64,000 bases of DNA from Microbacterium nymphoidis (GCF_021044885.1 NZ_JAJNOD010000001.1:1798001-1862000); one strand, 5' to 3'. Positions 7,949 through 16,848 are shown, numbered from the stretch's first letter. A program made the numbers and translations. The notes: generated by a model not told the origin, from the letters alone.

Positions 7949-10723
7949 TTACTCAGCGGCCCCGATTGCCTGGCGGCGGCGAGCCACCAGGGCGAACACA
8001 CCAGCGCCGAGCAGGAGCATTCCCAGGATCCACAGGGCGGTGAAGTCGCCGCTACCCGTGGTGGGAAGGCCCGAGGAGCTGCCGTTCGCGTTCTGGTTCG
8101 CAGACGATCCCGACGCCGACGCCGAGGCGCTGCTGTTCGCGGAAGCACTGCTGTTCGCGGAAGCGCTGCTGTTCGCGGAAGCGCTGCTGTTCGCGGAAGC
8201 GCTGCTGTCAGCCGCAGCGCTGCTGCTGGCCGAAGCGCTGCTGTCAGCCGCAGCCGCAGCCGTGGCGTCAGCGGCAGCCGTAGCGTCGGCCGCAGCCGCC
8301 GCGTCAGCCGCAGCCGCAGCGGTGCTGTCAGCGGCAGCCGTAGCGTCCGCCGCAGCCGTGGCGTCAGCCGCAGCCGCAGCGGTGCTGTCAGCGGCAGCCG
8401 TAGCGTCCGCCGCAGCCGCCGCGTCAGCCGCAGCCGCAGCGGTGCTGTCAGCGGCAGCCGTAGCGTCCGCCGCAGCCACAGCCGTGGCGTCAGCCGCAGC
8501 AGTGCTGTCAGCCGCAGCAGTGCTGTCGGCCGCAGCCGTAGCGTCAGCCGCAGCCGTAGCGTCAGCCGCAGCCGTAGCGTCAGCCGCAGCCGTAGCGTCA
8601 GCGGCAGCCGTGCTGTCAGCGGCAGCCGTGCTGTCAGCCGCAGCCGTAGCGTCAGCCGCAGCAGTGCTGTCAGCCGCGGCCGTAGCGTCCGCACCGTTCG
8701 CGGCGGCGTCGGCGCTGGCGTCGTTGGACGACGTCGCCTGCGCTGCGACCGAGGCCGCTGCGCCACCGTCGGGGTTGCCGTTGGCGGCAGCCGAAGCGCT
8801 CGCGTTCGAGGAGGTGTTCGACGCGGAGTCGTTCGCACCCTCGGCGGCGGCCTGGGCCGAACCGCCGGCGGTGGCCGATGCGTCGTTCGACGCGTCGGCG
8901 TTGGCTGCCGTGCTGGCGGCGGCCTCGGCGTTCGCCGTCGCCGCGGCGTTGGCCGAGGTGGACGCGTCGGCCATCGCGGCAGCCTGCGCTGCGCCCTGTG
9001 CGGCCGCCTCGTTGTCGCCGTTCGCGGAACCCGAGGCCGATGCCGAAGCGGAGGCGTTCGTGTTCACGTCACCCGGGTTGGGGGCGTCCGCGTCGGCCTG
9101 AACGGTCGCGGATCCGAGCTGCACCGACACCAGCGGCTGGGCCGCGTTGGGCAGAACGCTGAGGGCCAGCGCGCGCACGGTGCGGCTGTCGCCACCGAAG
9201 TCGCCCGCGGTGGGCTGCTCGTTGATCGTCAGCGCCACGAGGTTCGACAGCACCGGGCCAACGGCGTCATCGAGCAGGCCGGTGACCAGCGGGTCGAGAA
9301 CGGCGCTCAGCGTGGGTGCCAGGTTGGCCAGCAGGCCGTCGAGGATCGGGCTCACAACGGGGCCCACCACACCGGCGAGACCGGCGACGATGTTGCTCAC
9401 CAGCGGCAGGACGATGTCGAGCAGACCACTGCCGCCACTGGGAACGGGCGTCACGGCCGGGTAGCCCGGGACACCCAGAAGGGAGCCCAGCGAACCCTGC
9501 AGCGCGAGAGTTCCGGAGCCCAGCAGCGCACCGCCGTCCAGTGTCAGGCTGATGTTGATCGACGAGTCGTAGATGCCGTCATTGATGAGGGCGACGATCT
9601 TGCCGATCAGCGAGTTCTCGCTCGAGCCCACGAGGAGGTCGAGCAGACCGGAGGTGATCGCGTTGACCACCGTGCCGGACAGCACCTCGGTGTTGGCCGG
9701 CAGCGAGTTCAGGTCGGTTGCGCCAGTGGCGTCCAGCAGGATCTTGGCCAGGTCGATGTGGATCGAGCCGTCAGCCAGGCTGATCGACAGCGACTCATCG
9801 GCGTTGGTCAGCGGGTTGGCGAGCAGCTCGGTGCGGACCGACTCGAACAGCGGGTCGAGGTCGACAGTTGCGGCATCCAGGGAAACGCCGCCGGCGCCGA
9901 GGGTGGCGAGCTTCAGCGCTGCGTCGAGGGCACCGGTGAGCGTGCCGATGACACCCGCGAGTGCTCCGCCATCGAGGTCGAGCAGGTTGCTCAGTACGCC
10001 GAACGTGCTCTCCAGCGTCGTATCCACCGTGTCGGTGAGGCCGGCGATCAGGTTGCTCTGCAGGTCCATCGAGACCGCGCTGAGCATGTACTCGCTCGTG
10101 ATGTCGGCGCCGGACTGCTTCAGGTGCGAGCCCAGAGCACCGATCTCGACCGATGCGGTGTTGAGCAGCTCCTCGCGCACCGTGGCGCCGAGCAGCTGCT
10201 CGATCACATCGCTGACGTTGAGCGTGGCCGGCTGGAAGTCCGGGTCCTCGGCGGCGTCGATCGCGAGGGCTCCGTCCGAGGTCAGCAGGCCCGAGGACAC
10301 CTCGGACACGCTCTGGAACGGGGTGTCGGCACGACTGGAGAGCAGCCCCAGCGAGCCGAGGTCGAGGAGTCCGGGCTCGCCCGGCTGCGCGATCAGCGGA
10401 AGCTGAAGCCCGCCGCCGAGGTCCACCTCGACACCCAGCAGGTTGAGGTTCAGAGCGTCCTGGTCATGGCTGGTCGACCCGTCGGGCGTCCACTGCGCGA
10501 GCGCGGAGGCGGTGCCTGCGACATCGAGGCCGACCACGTCGGCCCAGAGGCCGTGACCGTGGGCAGCCGAGACCGACGTCACCGTCTGGTCGTCGGCGAA
10601 CGCGACAGGACCGAGGATTCCGGCCGTCGCGATGATCGTGGCAGTGGCGGCGCCGACGGCGACCGCCCTTCTGCCCTTCTTGCGATGAAGCTCGCTGAGC
10701 TTCGCGTGGGTCTGTCGCGTCAT
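7949..10723 (-). CDS. Choice-of-anchor G type surface protein with Ala-rich repeat stalk and LPTTG sortase signal
   Basis: A 924-residue secreted protein expected to be linked to peptidoglycan by sortase. Order: positively charged signal peptide with a hydrophobic core (RAVAVGAATATIIATAG) and a cleavage site near VAFA-DD; a large domain to about residue 560 (DVVGLDVAGTASALAQ... then many LLxLLG/GLLDxVLP stretches) that I recognise as the choice-of-anchor G family; a Ser/Ala/Asn-rich spacer; a hexapeptide Ala/Asp/Thr stalk (about 675-870); then LPTTG (886-890), a hydrophobic helix and RRRQ tail. ATG 10723 has AGGAGGGG six bases upstream; the frame is open further to 11158 but with no better start. 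A surface adhesin or structural role is inferred. Confidence 0.8.
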   Translation of the reverse strand: MTRQTHAKLSELHRKKGRRAVAVGAATATIIATAGILGPVAFADDQTVTSVSAAHGHGLWADVVGLDVAGTASALAQWTPDGSTSHDQDALNLNLLGVEVDLGGGLQLPLIAQPGEPGLLDLGSLGLLSSRADTPFQSVSEVSSGLLTSDGALAIDAAEDPDFQPATLNVSDVIEQLLGATVREELLNTASVEIGALGSHLKQSGADITSEYMLSAVSMDLQSNLIAGLTDTVDTTLESTFGVLSNLLDLDGGALAGVIGTLTGALDAALKLATLGAGGVSLDAATVDLDPLFESVRTELLANPLTNADESLSISLADGSIHIDLAKILLDATGATDLNSLPANTEVLSGTVVNAITSGLLDLLVGSSENSLIGKIVALINDGIYDSSINISLTLDGGALLGSGTLALQGSLGSLLGVPGYPAVTPVPSGGSGLLDIVLPLVSNIVAGLAGVVGPVVSPILDGLLANLAPTLSAVLDPLVTGLLDDAVGPVLSNLVALTINEQPTAGDFGGDSRTVRALALSVLPNAAQPLVSVQLGSATVQADADAPNPGDVNTNASASASASGSANGDNEAAAQGAAQAAAMADASTSANAAATANAEAAASTAANADASNDASATAGGSAQAAAEGANDSASNTSSNASASAAANGNPDGGAAASVAAQATSSNDASADAAANGADATAAADSTAAADATAAADSTAAADSTAAADATAAADATAAADATAAADATAAADSTAAADSTAAADATAVAAADATAAADSTAAAAADAAAAADATAAADSTAAAAADATAAADATAAADSTAAAAADAAAAADATAAADATAAAAADSSASASSSAAADSSASANSSASANSSASANSSASANSSASASASGSSANQNANGSSSGLPTTGSGDFTALWILGMLLLGAGVFALVARRRQAIGAAE
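8105..8690. repeat. 18-bp and 60-bp tandem repeats coding the Ala/Asp/Ser/Thr stalk
   Basis: Two kinds of 18-bp unit are tandemly repeated: about four copies of a unit coding SSASAN (8129-8210), then many copies coding AAAD(S/A)T. Inside this there is a higher-order 60-bp unit present three times almost unchanged (8281-8340, 8341-8400, 8401-8460). Codon-level conservation implies recent unequal recombination or slippage. Confidence 0.9.
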
Positions 10724-10810
10724 GTGACGCCCCTCCTGGTTGCGTGGGTGGGAAGCAGCCCCGCGCGCGACCACCGGGTCGGATCCGGCGCGCGCTTTCC
10801 TGAGAGGCAG

Positions 10811-10967
10811 CTGATCCCCACCGTATGGAGCATGCACACCAACCGCGCGGGGCAGTGGGGGGATTACTGGGGGAACCGAGAAGTGAGGGTACGAGTGGGG
10901 GATTTTGACGCGGTGTCGGGAATCGGGCACTGGGGTCGCTATAACTGGAGATGCGGAATCCCCCAGT
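10811..10967. promoter_or_regulatory. Cluster of TGGGGGA boxes in the divergent region before the LuxR-type gene
   Basis: The 604-base region between the surface-protein ATG (10723) and the regulator ATG (11328) holds repeated G-tract boxes: TGGGGGGATT (10856-10865), ACTGGGGGAACC (about 10867-10878), GTGGGGGATTTT (about 10895-10906), an inverted AATCCCCCAGT (10957-10967) and a weaker inverted CTGATCCCCACC (10811-10822). A TATAAC element lies at 10940-10945. G-rich asymmetric boxes are typical targets of MalT-like regulators. Otherwise 10968-11327 shows only weak ORFs. Confidence 0.45.
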
Positions 10968-11327
10968 CCGGCTCGCAGCATCTCACGGTGCGCATACCAT
11001 TGCGCGCGTGAAAGGACGGGGCGATGACCGACCGGATCGACCCGATCCGGCAAGCGTGTGAAGAGTGTCTGGGGGGACGATCGGCTATGGTTCGTGGTCC
11101 CCGGGGCGCGTACCCGACTGCGCCTCTTGCTCGTATGCACGCGTCGCCCGCCCGTCACGGATCCACTCCGAGGCCACGATGTCGCAGGTCAGCGACGCAC
11201 CGCCGCGCCCTCCTTCGGCCCTGCACCCGAGGAGGACCGCCCGGCACCGCCCGCACCCTCCGTGTCCTCGGCCCGCCCCCGCACCCCCGACGGGCCCCCG
11301 CCCCTCCCAGAACCAGGTCCCCCCGCC

Positions 11328-13883
11328 ATGGCTCACGCACACTTCGTTCCGCACCTCCGCGCCGATCAAGTCCATCGCTCGGCACTCGTTGAGGCTGCGC
11401 TCAGTCAGCCTGCCCCGCTGACCGTTCTCGACGCCGCCGGCGGTATGGGAAAGACAGTCCTCGCCAGCCAGATCGCGCACGAAGCGGCACGCCGCGGTAC
11501 GGAAACCGTCTGGGTGTCCTTCAGCAGGGACCAGCGTGAATGCGACACCGCCTGGGACCTCATCGTCGACACCCTGGCGAGGGCCGGTGTCGTGCGACCC
11601 GGCCAGCTCACCGCACCGGCGCCGGGTGATCCGTTCACCGAACGCAACGCGTGGTATCCGAGAGCGGAGATCGACGAGCTCCTCCTGGTGATCGATGATC
11701 ACCACCTCATCTGGCGCCCGGACTCGCGCTTCACCGAGTTCGTCACCCATGCCCTCGAGGCGGCTCCCCGCGTGCGGATGCTGATCTGCGGACGGGACCT
11801 GTCCGGACTCGGCAGCGATCCGCTGCGCTCGCGGCTGGCGGCCCGGGTGTTCGACGATGCGGCACTCGCGTTCACGGAGACCGAGGTGGCACAACTCGTG
11901 CGGCGGATGCGCCCCGACGCCGACGCCGACGCCGCCGCGCGCATCACCCGCCGGGTCCACCGCCGGCTGCGCGGGTGGCCGGCCGCGACCCAGGCGGCCC
12001 TGGCGATGCCGCACGGTCTGCACGCGGAGGACCATTCGGCGCACGTGAATGAGAGCTTCCCCCGGGCCGTGCTGCGACGGCGGCTGCGCGAGGCCGATCC
12101 GGCGAGTGCGGCTGCCATCCACGCCGTCGCCTTCGCCGGGGAGCTGTCCGCCGAGGTGTGGAGCCGCGTCGCCGCCACGGAGATCGCCTCTCCGCGGGTG
12201 CTGCCGCATCTGTCCACCGACCTGCTGCTGTCGCGACGAGATGCCGACGGCACGGTCTGGTACCGGCACCACGATGCCGTACGCGAACACGTTCGCCGCA
12301 TGCCCGAGCACGGCTCCACCGTTGCGGACAGCGTCGAGGCGGACCGCATGATCGCGCTCCTCCACGCGTACGACCCGGCGCTGGCCCTGCGAGGTGCGGG
12401 TGAGCTCGGCCGCTGGGACGAGGTGGACAGAATCCTGCACGCGGACTTCACGGAGGCGATGCTCGCCCCCGGCGGTCCACTCGCCCCGCTCCTTCCGCAG
12501 ATTCCCCGTGACGTCATGCGTGACTATCCGCTCTTCAGCGCCCTCGAGACCTTCGAGGAGATGTACCGGCCCCGCGGGCGTGAAGGACTCATCCTCGCGA
12601 AGCTGCAGCGGATCATGATCGATATGGAGCCGTTCACCGCCGACGACGGACCCCACGGGGTGGTCGCCTCCGCGGCGCGACTCACGGCGGCGTGCTTCGC
12701 GGGCGAACCCGCGCTGATCCGCACGATGAGCGATCGCATCGACGACATCCTCACCGACCTGTCGGGTGAGGAGCTTCGTCGTGCCGAACGCACCCTCGCA
12801 TCGGCCGCCAACCAGCAGGCATCGGGGCTCTTCTACCTCGGCGAATTCGACCGGGCCGAGGCCATCACCCGGCGAGTGACCACCACGAGCACCACGGGGG
12901 TCACCTCCGCCGTGCTGCGCGCCATGGCGATGTCCGCGCTGATCGCCGCCTGGCGTGGCGACATGCGAACCGCCGGTATCCGTCTCCGTGCGTGCGAGTC
13001 CGCGTTCGCCGAGCGCACCGCCGACGACCTCGCCTCGGCCACGGCTCCCCATGCGGTCGCCCGGGCGCTGTGGCTGCGAGAATCCGGCCGGTACGAGGAT
13101 GCCGCCGGCGTGGTGGCCCACCTGCTCAGCGACGACGCGCTCGCTTTCGAGTTCTGGCCGTACGTCGTGTGGCTGGACACCGTCCTCATCGAGTCCATGA
13201 TCGGTCCCCACGACGCGCTGGCTCGCCTCAAGCGCCATCTCGAGCTGCGATCACCACACGCCCCGCTGCTGTCCGAGTGGCAGCTGCTGCTGGACGAACT
13301 GCGCGCCCGGCTGAGCTTCCGGCTTTCGATGATCCACTTCGAGACCGATCTCCCGGCGGGCGAGAACCTGGTGGGAGCGTATCGCGCACTCGCCGAAGGC
13401 GACCCGCATCGCGCCGCGAACATCGCCGCCGGCGTGGCGGTGCAGTCCACGCGACGGGGAGACTCCCGTCGTCAGCTCCACGCCCTCCTGGTGGGCGCGG
13501 AGGCCGAGGCCGCGACCGAAGAAGGCGGCGCGGCCAGCGACCTCACCACCCACGCGGCGGCTCTGGCGGAAACCTGCGGACTGCGCACCACCGTGATCCG
13601 CCCGTCGTCCGGGCCCGCCGACGCGACGGAGGCGGCCATCGCCACCCCGTACAACTTCCGCGCGCTGTCCCCCGCCGAAGTGCGCGCCCTCCGCGAGGTC
13701 GACATCGCCGGAAACGCCGTGCGCGCGGCCCGCTCACTGTTCCTCAGCCCGCACACCGTGCGCGATCAGCTCAAGTCCGCGTACCGCAAGCTCGGTGTCT
13801 CCAACCGTCAGGAGGCGATCCAGGTGGCGTACCGGGTGGGGATCCTCGGGGCCACGGCGGCGGAGGAGGAGGCCTCCTCGTGA
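11328..13883 (+). CDS. STAND-type (MalT-like) LuxR-family transcriptional regulator
   Basis: An 851-residue signal-transduction ATPase regulator. Near the N-terminus is a Walker A motif (AAGGMGKT, residues 36-43) and a Walker B-like ELLLVIDDHH; a long helical region with TPR-like character fills the middle; the C-terminal 65 residues are a LuxR helix-turn-helix (LSPAEVRALREVDIAGN...LFLSPHTVRDQLKSAYRKLGVSNRQEA). Such proteins bind an inducer and ATP, oligomerise and activate promoters. The start is uncertain: the frame is open from GTG 11058, but codons 11058-11327 are Pro/Arg-rich and atypical, and ATG 11328 puts the nucleotide-binding domain at the N-terminus. Likely targets are the divergent surface protein and the downstream oxidoreductase. 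Confidence 0.85.
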   Translation: MAHAHFVPHLRADQVHRSALVEAALSQPAPLTVLDAAGGMGKTVLASQIAHEAARRGTETVWVSFSRDQRECDTAWDLIVDTLARAGVVRPGQLTAPAPGDPFTERNAWYPRAEIDELLLVIDDHHLIWRPDSRFTEFVTHALEAAPRVRMLICGRDLSGLGSDPLRSRLAARVFDDAALAFTETEVAQLVRRMRPDADADAAARITRRVHRRLRGWPAATQAALAMPHGLHAEDHSAHVNESFPRAVLRRRLREADPASAAAIHAVAFAGELSAEVWSRVAATEIASPRVLPHLSTDLLLSRRDADGTVWYRHHDAVREHVRRMPEHGSTVADSVEADRMIALLHAYDPALALRGAGELGRWDEVDRILHADFTEAMLAPGGPLAPLLPQIPRDVMRDYPLFSALETFEEMYRPRGREGLILAKLQRIMIDMEPFTADDGPHGVVASAARLTAACFAGEPALIRTMSDRIDDILTDLSGEELRRAERTLASAANQQASGLFYLGEFDRAEAITRRVTTTSTTGVTSAVLRAMAMSALIAAWRGDMRTAGIRLRACESAFAERTADDLASATAPHAVARALWLRESGRYEDAAGVVAHLLSDDALAFEFWPYVVWLDTVLIESMIGPHDALARLKRHLELRSPHAPLLSEWQLLLDELRARLSFRLSMIHFETDLPAGENLVGAYRALAEGDPHRAANIAAGVAVQSTRRGDSRRQLHALLVGAEAEAATEEGGAASDLTTHAAALAETCGLRTTVIRPSSGPADATEAAIATPYNFRALSPAEVRALREVDIAGNAVRAARSLFLSPHTVRDQLKSAYRKLGVSNRQEAIQVAYRVGILGATAAEEEASS

Positions 13884-15352
13884 CGCGGGATCAGGGTGTC
13901 GCGGTGGTCGGATCGGGACCCAACGGCCTCGCCGCGGCCGTCACGATGGCTCGGGCCGGGCTGGCGGTGACCGTGTTCGAATCCGCCGGAACGATCGGCG
14001 GCGGTACCCGCACGATGGAGATCGTTCAGCCCGGGGTGCTGCACGATGTGTGCTCCGCCATCCATCCGATGGCCCTGGCCACCGGGTTCTTCCGCGCATT
14101 CCAGCTGGAGCGTCGCGTGCGATTCGCCGTCCCCGACGCGTCGTATGCGAATCCGCTCGACGGCCGGCCTGCGGCGATGGCCTATCGCGATCTCGACCGG
14201 ACCGCCGCCGAACTGGGGCGCGACGGCGACGCCTACCGGAACCTGTACCGTCCGCTGCTCCGTTCGCTGGACGGCGTCACCGACGTGGCCCTCGGCGGCA
14301 GCATGCTGCGGGTACCGCGCGACGTCGTGGCGGCGGCCACGCTGGCTGCGCGTGTCCTGGAGCAGGGCAGCGCGCTGTGGGACGTGCGCTTCCGGGACTC
14401 CGCGGCACCCGCCCTCCTCGCCGGAGTAGCGGCGCACAGCATCGGACCGATGCCGCGCCTGTCCACCGCAGCGGTCGGCCTGGTGCTGGGGGCGCTCGGA
14501 CATGCGGGCGGATGGCCGGTGCCGATCGGGGGCTCGCGGGTCATCAGCGACGCCCTCGAGGCCGATCTGCGTGCGCACGGCGGGAGGATCGAGACCTCCC
14601 GCGAGATCGAGGATGTGCGCGAGCTCGCCGGGTATCGCACCATCTTCTTCGACACGTCCGCGCGGGGCCTGGCACGGATCGCCCGAAGGGCGCTTCCCAC
14701 CGCCTACCGGCGCCGCCTGCTGAATCTCCGGTACGGGAACGGAGCCACCAAGGTGGACTTCGTGCTGGACGGACCTGCACCGTGGAGGGATCCGCGGGTG
14801 GCAGAGGCGCCCACGGTGCACGTGGGCGGTGATCGATCCGAGATCGCACGCGCGGAACGCGACGTCGCACGCGGACGTCACCCCGAGCGGCCGTACGTGC
14901 TGCTGGCGCAGACCGCCCGGTTCGACCCATCCCGCAATCCCGCGGGGACAGAGGCGATCTGGAGCTACACGCACGTCCCGCGCGGGTCCGACGTGGACGT
15001 CTCCGAGGCGGTGCTCGCCCAGCTGGAGCGCTTCGCGCCGGGCTTTCGGGAACGGATCGTCGCCATGCGCGTCACCACCGCGGAGGAACTCTCCCAGTAC
15101 AACGCGAACTATCACGGCGGTGACTTCAGCGCAGGGGCGGTCACCCTGCGGCAGCTGCTGGCACGTCCGACACTGTCGGCGGACCCGTGGCGCACACCGG
15201 TGCCCGGGGTGTATCTGTGCTCGTCGTCGACGCCTCCGGGTCCGGGTGTTCACGGTCTTGCCGGCTGGTACGCGGCGCGCTCGGCACTGCGTCACGACTA
15301 CGGGATCACGTCCGTCGACCTGAGCGCAGACGCGTCGTCCTCACTGCCGTGA
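13880..15352 (+). CDS. FAD-dependent oxidoreductase, phytoene-desaturase-like
   Basis: A 490-residue flavoprotein of the CrtI/amine-oxidase fold. The dinucleotide-binding loop is GSGPNG (residues 11-16), followed by VTVFESAGTIGGGTRT, and the C-terminal FAD-contact region is VYLCSSSTPPGPGVHGLAGWYAA. It probably oxidises or isomerises a lipophilic substrate using FAD; the substrate is unknown. GTG overlaps the stop of the LuxR-type gene (GTGA), implying translational coupling. A 14-bp perfect palindrome (13866-13879) covers its ribosome site. It converges on a fatty-acid desaturase gene with 10 bases between stops, which hints at, but does not prove, a lipid-related role. Confidence 0.85.
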   Translation: MTRDQGVAVVGSGPNGLAAAVTMARAGLAVTVFESAGTIGGGTRTMEIVQPGVLHDVCSAIHPMALATGFFRAFQLERRVRFAVPDASYANPLDGRPAAMAYRDLDRTAAELGRDGDAYRNLYRPLLRSLDGVTDVALGGSMLRVPRDVVAAATLAARVLEQGSALWDVRFRDSAAPALLAGVAAHSIGPMPRLSTAAVGLVLGALGHAGGWPVPIGGSRVISDALEADLRAHGGRIETSREIEDVRELAGYRTIFFDTSARGLARIARRALPTAYRRRLLNLRYGNGATKVDFVLDGPAPWRDPRVAEAPTVHVGGDRSEIARAERDVARGRHPERPYVLLAQTARFDPSRNPAGTEAIWSYTHVPRGSDVDVSEAVLAQLERFAPGFRERIVAMRVTTAEELSQYNANYHGGDFSAGAVTLRQLLARPTLSADPWRTPVPGVYLCSSSTPPGPGVHGLAGWYAARSALRHDYGITSVDLSADASSSLP

Positions 15353-15362
15353 CCGTGACCGA

Positions 15363-16361
15363 TCAGACGCGGCGGTACTGCCTGACCATCGGGCAGTCGA
15401 ACGGATCGCGCGCAGCGAGACCGACCGTGTTGAGGTAGTCGATCACGATCGCATACGAGCGCCACAACGACGTCTCGGCATAGGGCACGCTGTGCTTTGC
15501 ACAGTACTCGCGCACGATCTCACGCGTGCGCGCGAGCTGGGGGCGGGCCATGCTCGGGAAGAGGTGGTGCTCGATCTGGTAATTGAGGCCACCCATGAGG
15601 ATGGTGGCCCACCATCCCCCGCGGATGTTGCGCGAGGTGCGCACCTGCTTGGAGAAGAAGTCGAGCTTCGCGTCCGGGGCGATCACCGGCATGCCCTTGT
15701 GATTCGGCGCGAACGAGGCTCCCATGTAGACGCCGAACACGGCGAGCATCACGGCGATGAAAGCGAACGCCATCCCGAGCGGCAGCACCAGGAAGACGGG
15801 GATCAGCACCAGCGCGAACCGTGCCACGATCATCGAGAGCTCCGACCAGCGATCCGTGACCGGACCGCGAGAGAGCAGGTGACGCAGGCTCTGGGAGTGG
15901 AGGTTCAGCCCCTCCAGCGTGAGCAATGGGAAGAACAGCCATCCCTGCCGCGCCGTGATCCACCGGCGGAGCCCGCGGGCCTGCACCGCGTCGACCTCGA
16001 GGAAGGAGATCGTGTCCACGTCGATGTCCGGGTCCTTGCTCACCCGGTTGGGGTTGGCGTGGTGGCGGCTGTGCTTGCTGTTCCACCAGGAGTAGCTCAT
16101 GCCGACGACCGCGGCCAGCACGCTGGCGAGGCGGTCGTTCGCGGGCCCCGTGGCGAGGATCTGCCGGTGCCCCGCCTCATGCGCGAGGAAGGCGACCTGC
16201 GTGAAGAGAATGCCCAGGGCACCCGCGATCAGCAGCTGGAACCAGCTGTCGCCGAGCAGGATGAAACCGGTGATCGCGCCACCGAAGCCGACGGCGATGG
16301 CCAGCGCTGTCAGCGCGTAGAACCAGCGGCTGCGGCGGAGAAGGCCCGTCTCGCGCACCAC
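15363..16361 (-). CDS. Membrane fatty-acid desaturase; 5' end apparently frameshifted
   Basis: An acyl-CoA/acyl-lipid desaturase of the DesA/linoleoyl-CoA type. The three histidine boxes of the di-iron centre are HEAGHR, HSRHHANP and QIEHHLFP, with hydrophobic pairs between them. GTG 16361 is the first canonical start in this frame and gives 332 residues, but clearly coding sequence (LGPIRQTYARSEDFPPIARAY...) continues upstream in frame for about 40 more codons. No ATG, GTG, TTG or CTG is available before a stop at about 16549. An ATG at 16480 lies one frame away, so a single-base insertion or sequencing error near 16465-16475 is likely. The natural product would be about 370 residues. Confidence 0.85.
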   Translation of the reverse strand: MVRETGLLRRSRWFYALTALAIAVGFGGAITGFILLGDSWFQLLIAGALGILFTQVAFLAHEAGHRQILATGPANDRLASVLAAVVGMSYSWWNSKHSRHHANPNRVSKDPDIDVDTISFLEVDAVQARGLRRWITARQGWLFFPLLTLEGLNLHSQSLRHLLSRGPVTDRWSELSMIVARFALVLIPVFLVLPLGMAFAFIAVMLAVFGVYMGASFAPNHKGMPVIAPDAKLDFFSKQVRTSRNIRGGWWATILMGGLNYQIEHHLFPSMARPQLARTREIVREYCAKHSVPYAETSLWRSYAIVIDYLNTVGLAARDPFDCPMVRQYRRV

Positions 16362-16644
16362 CTGGGCCAGTTCGGTGTAGGCGCGAGCGATCGGGGGAAA
16401 GTCCTCGCTTCGCGCATACGTCTGACGGATGGGACCGAGGGTGCTGACCGGGTCGGCGGTGATGGAGGAGATGAGGACATCGATTCTGTGAGCAGCCCCG
16501 TTGCGCGACTGGTGCGGAAGCGCCGGGCATGTGCCGGCGGCTTCCCCCTCACGCTACGTGGCAGCACATGCCGCCGATCGAATACGTCCCGGAATACGAC
16601 AGCGGGAGGGCGCGAATACTCGCGCCCTCCCGCTGTCTCAAGAT

Positions 16645-16848
16645 TCAGAGAACCTGGATGTTCGCAGCCTGCATGCCCTTGGGGCCGCGCTCGGCGTCGA
16701 ATTCCACCTTCTGGTTCTCCTCAAGGCTGCGGTAGCCGTTGCCCGCAATCGCGCTGAAGTGCGCGAACAGGTCGGCAGAGCCGTCATCGGGAGCGATGAA
16801 GCCGAAGCCCTTGTCGGAGTTGAACCATTTGACGGTGCCAGTGGCCAT
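16645..16848 (-). CDS. Cold-shock protein, CspA family
   Basis: A 67-residue single cold-shock domain that binds single-stranded RNA and DNA and melts RNA structure. RNP1 is KGFGFI (residues 13-18) and RNP2 is DLFAHF. The length and the start [10 protein letters not shown] are typical of actinobacterial Csp proteins. AGAAGGA lies seven bases before the ATG. The reading frame continues upstream without a stop for another 118 codons (see next entry), so a longer product is formally possible. It stands 284 bases beyond the desaturase gene on the same strand. Confidence 0.95.
   Translation of the reverse strand: MATGTVKWFNSDKGFGFIAPDDGSADLFAHFSAIAGNGYRSLEENQKVEFDAERGPKGMQAANIQVL

Noticed and set aside
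8105..8690. Possible CRISPR array because of short tandem repeats
   Set aside because: Repeats are contiguous, in frame and without unique spacers; they code a hexapeptide stalk.
7518..9101. 527-residue plus-strand ORF rich in Ala/Ser/Leu
   Set aside because: It is the antisense image of the GC-rich repeat tract of the surface protein; it has no ribosome site and no recognisable fold.
10905..10945. TTGACG and TATAAC as a promoter for the LuxR-type gene
   Set aside because: Spacing between the boxes is 29 bases, far from 16-19; only the TATAAC is kept as a weak hint.
11024..11392. 122-residue ORF upstream of the LuxR-type gene with AAAGGA before its ATG
   Set aside because: The ribosome site is fair, but after about 20 residues the peptide becomes Pro/Arg/His-rich and overlaps the regulator start in another frame; not supported as a gene.
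16310..16567. 85-residue minus-strand ORF starting at or before ATG 16480
   Set aside because: Codon use is poor and it overlaps the coding frame of the desaturase; better read as the frameshifted 5' end of that gene.
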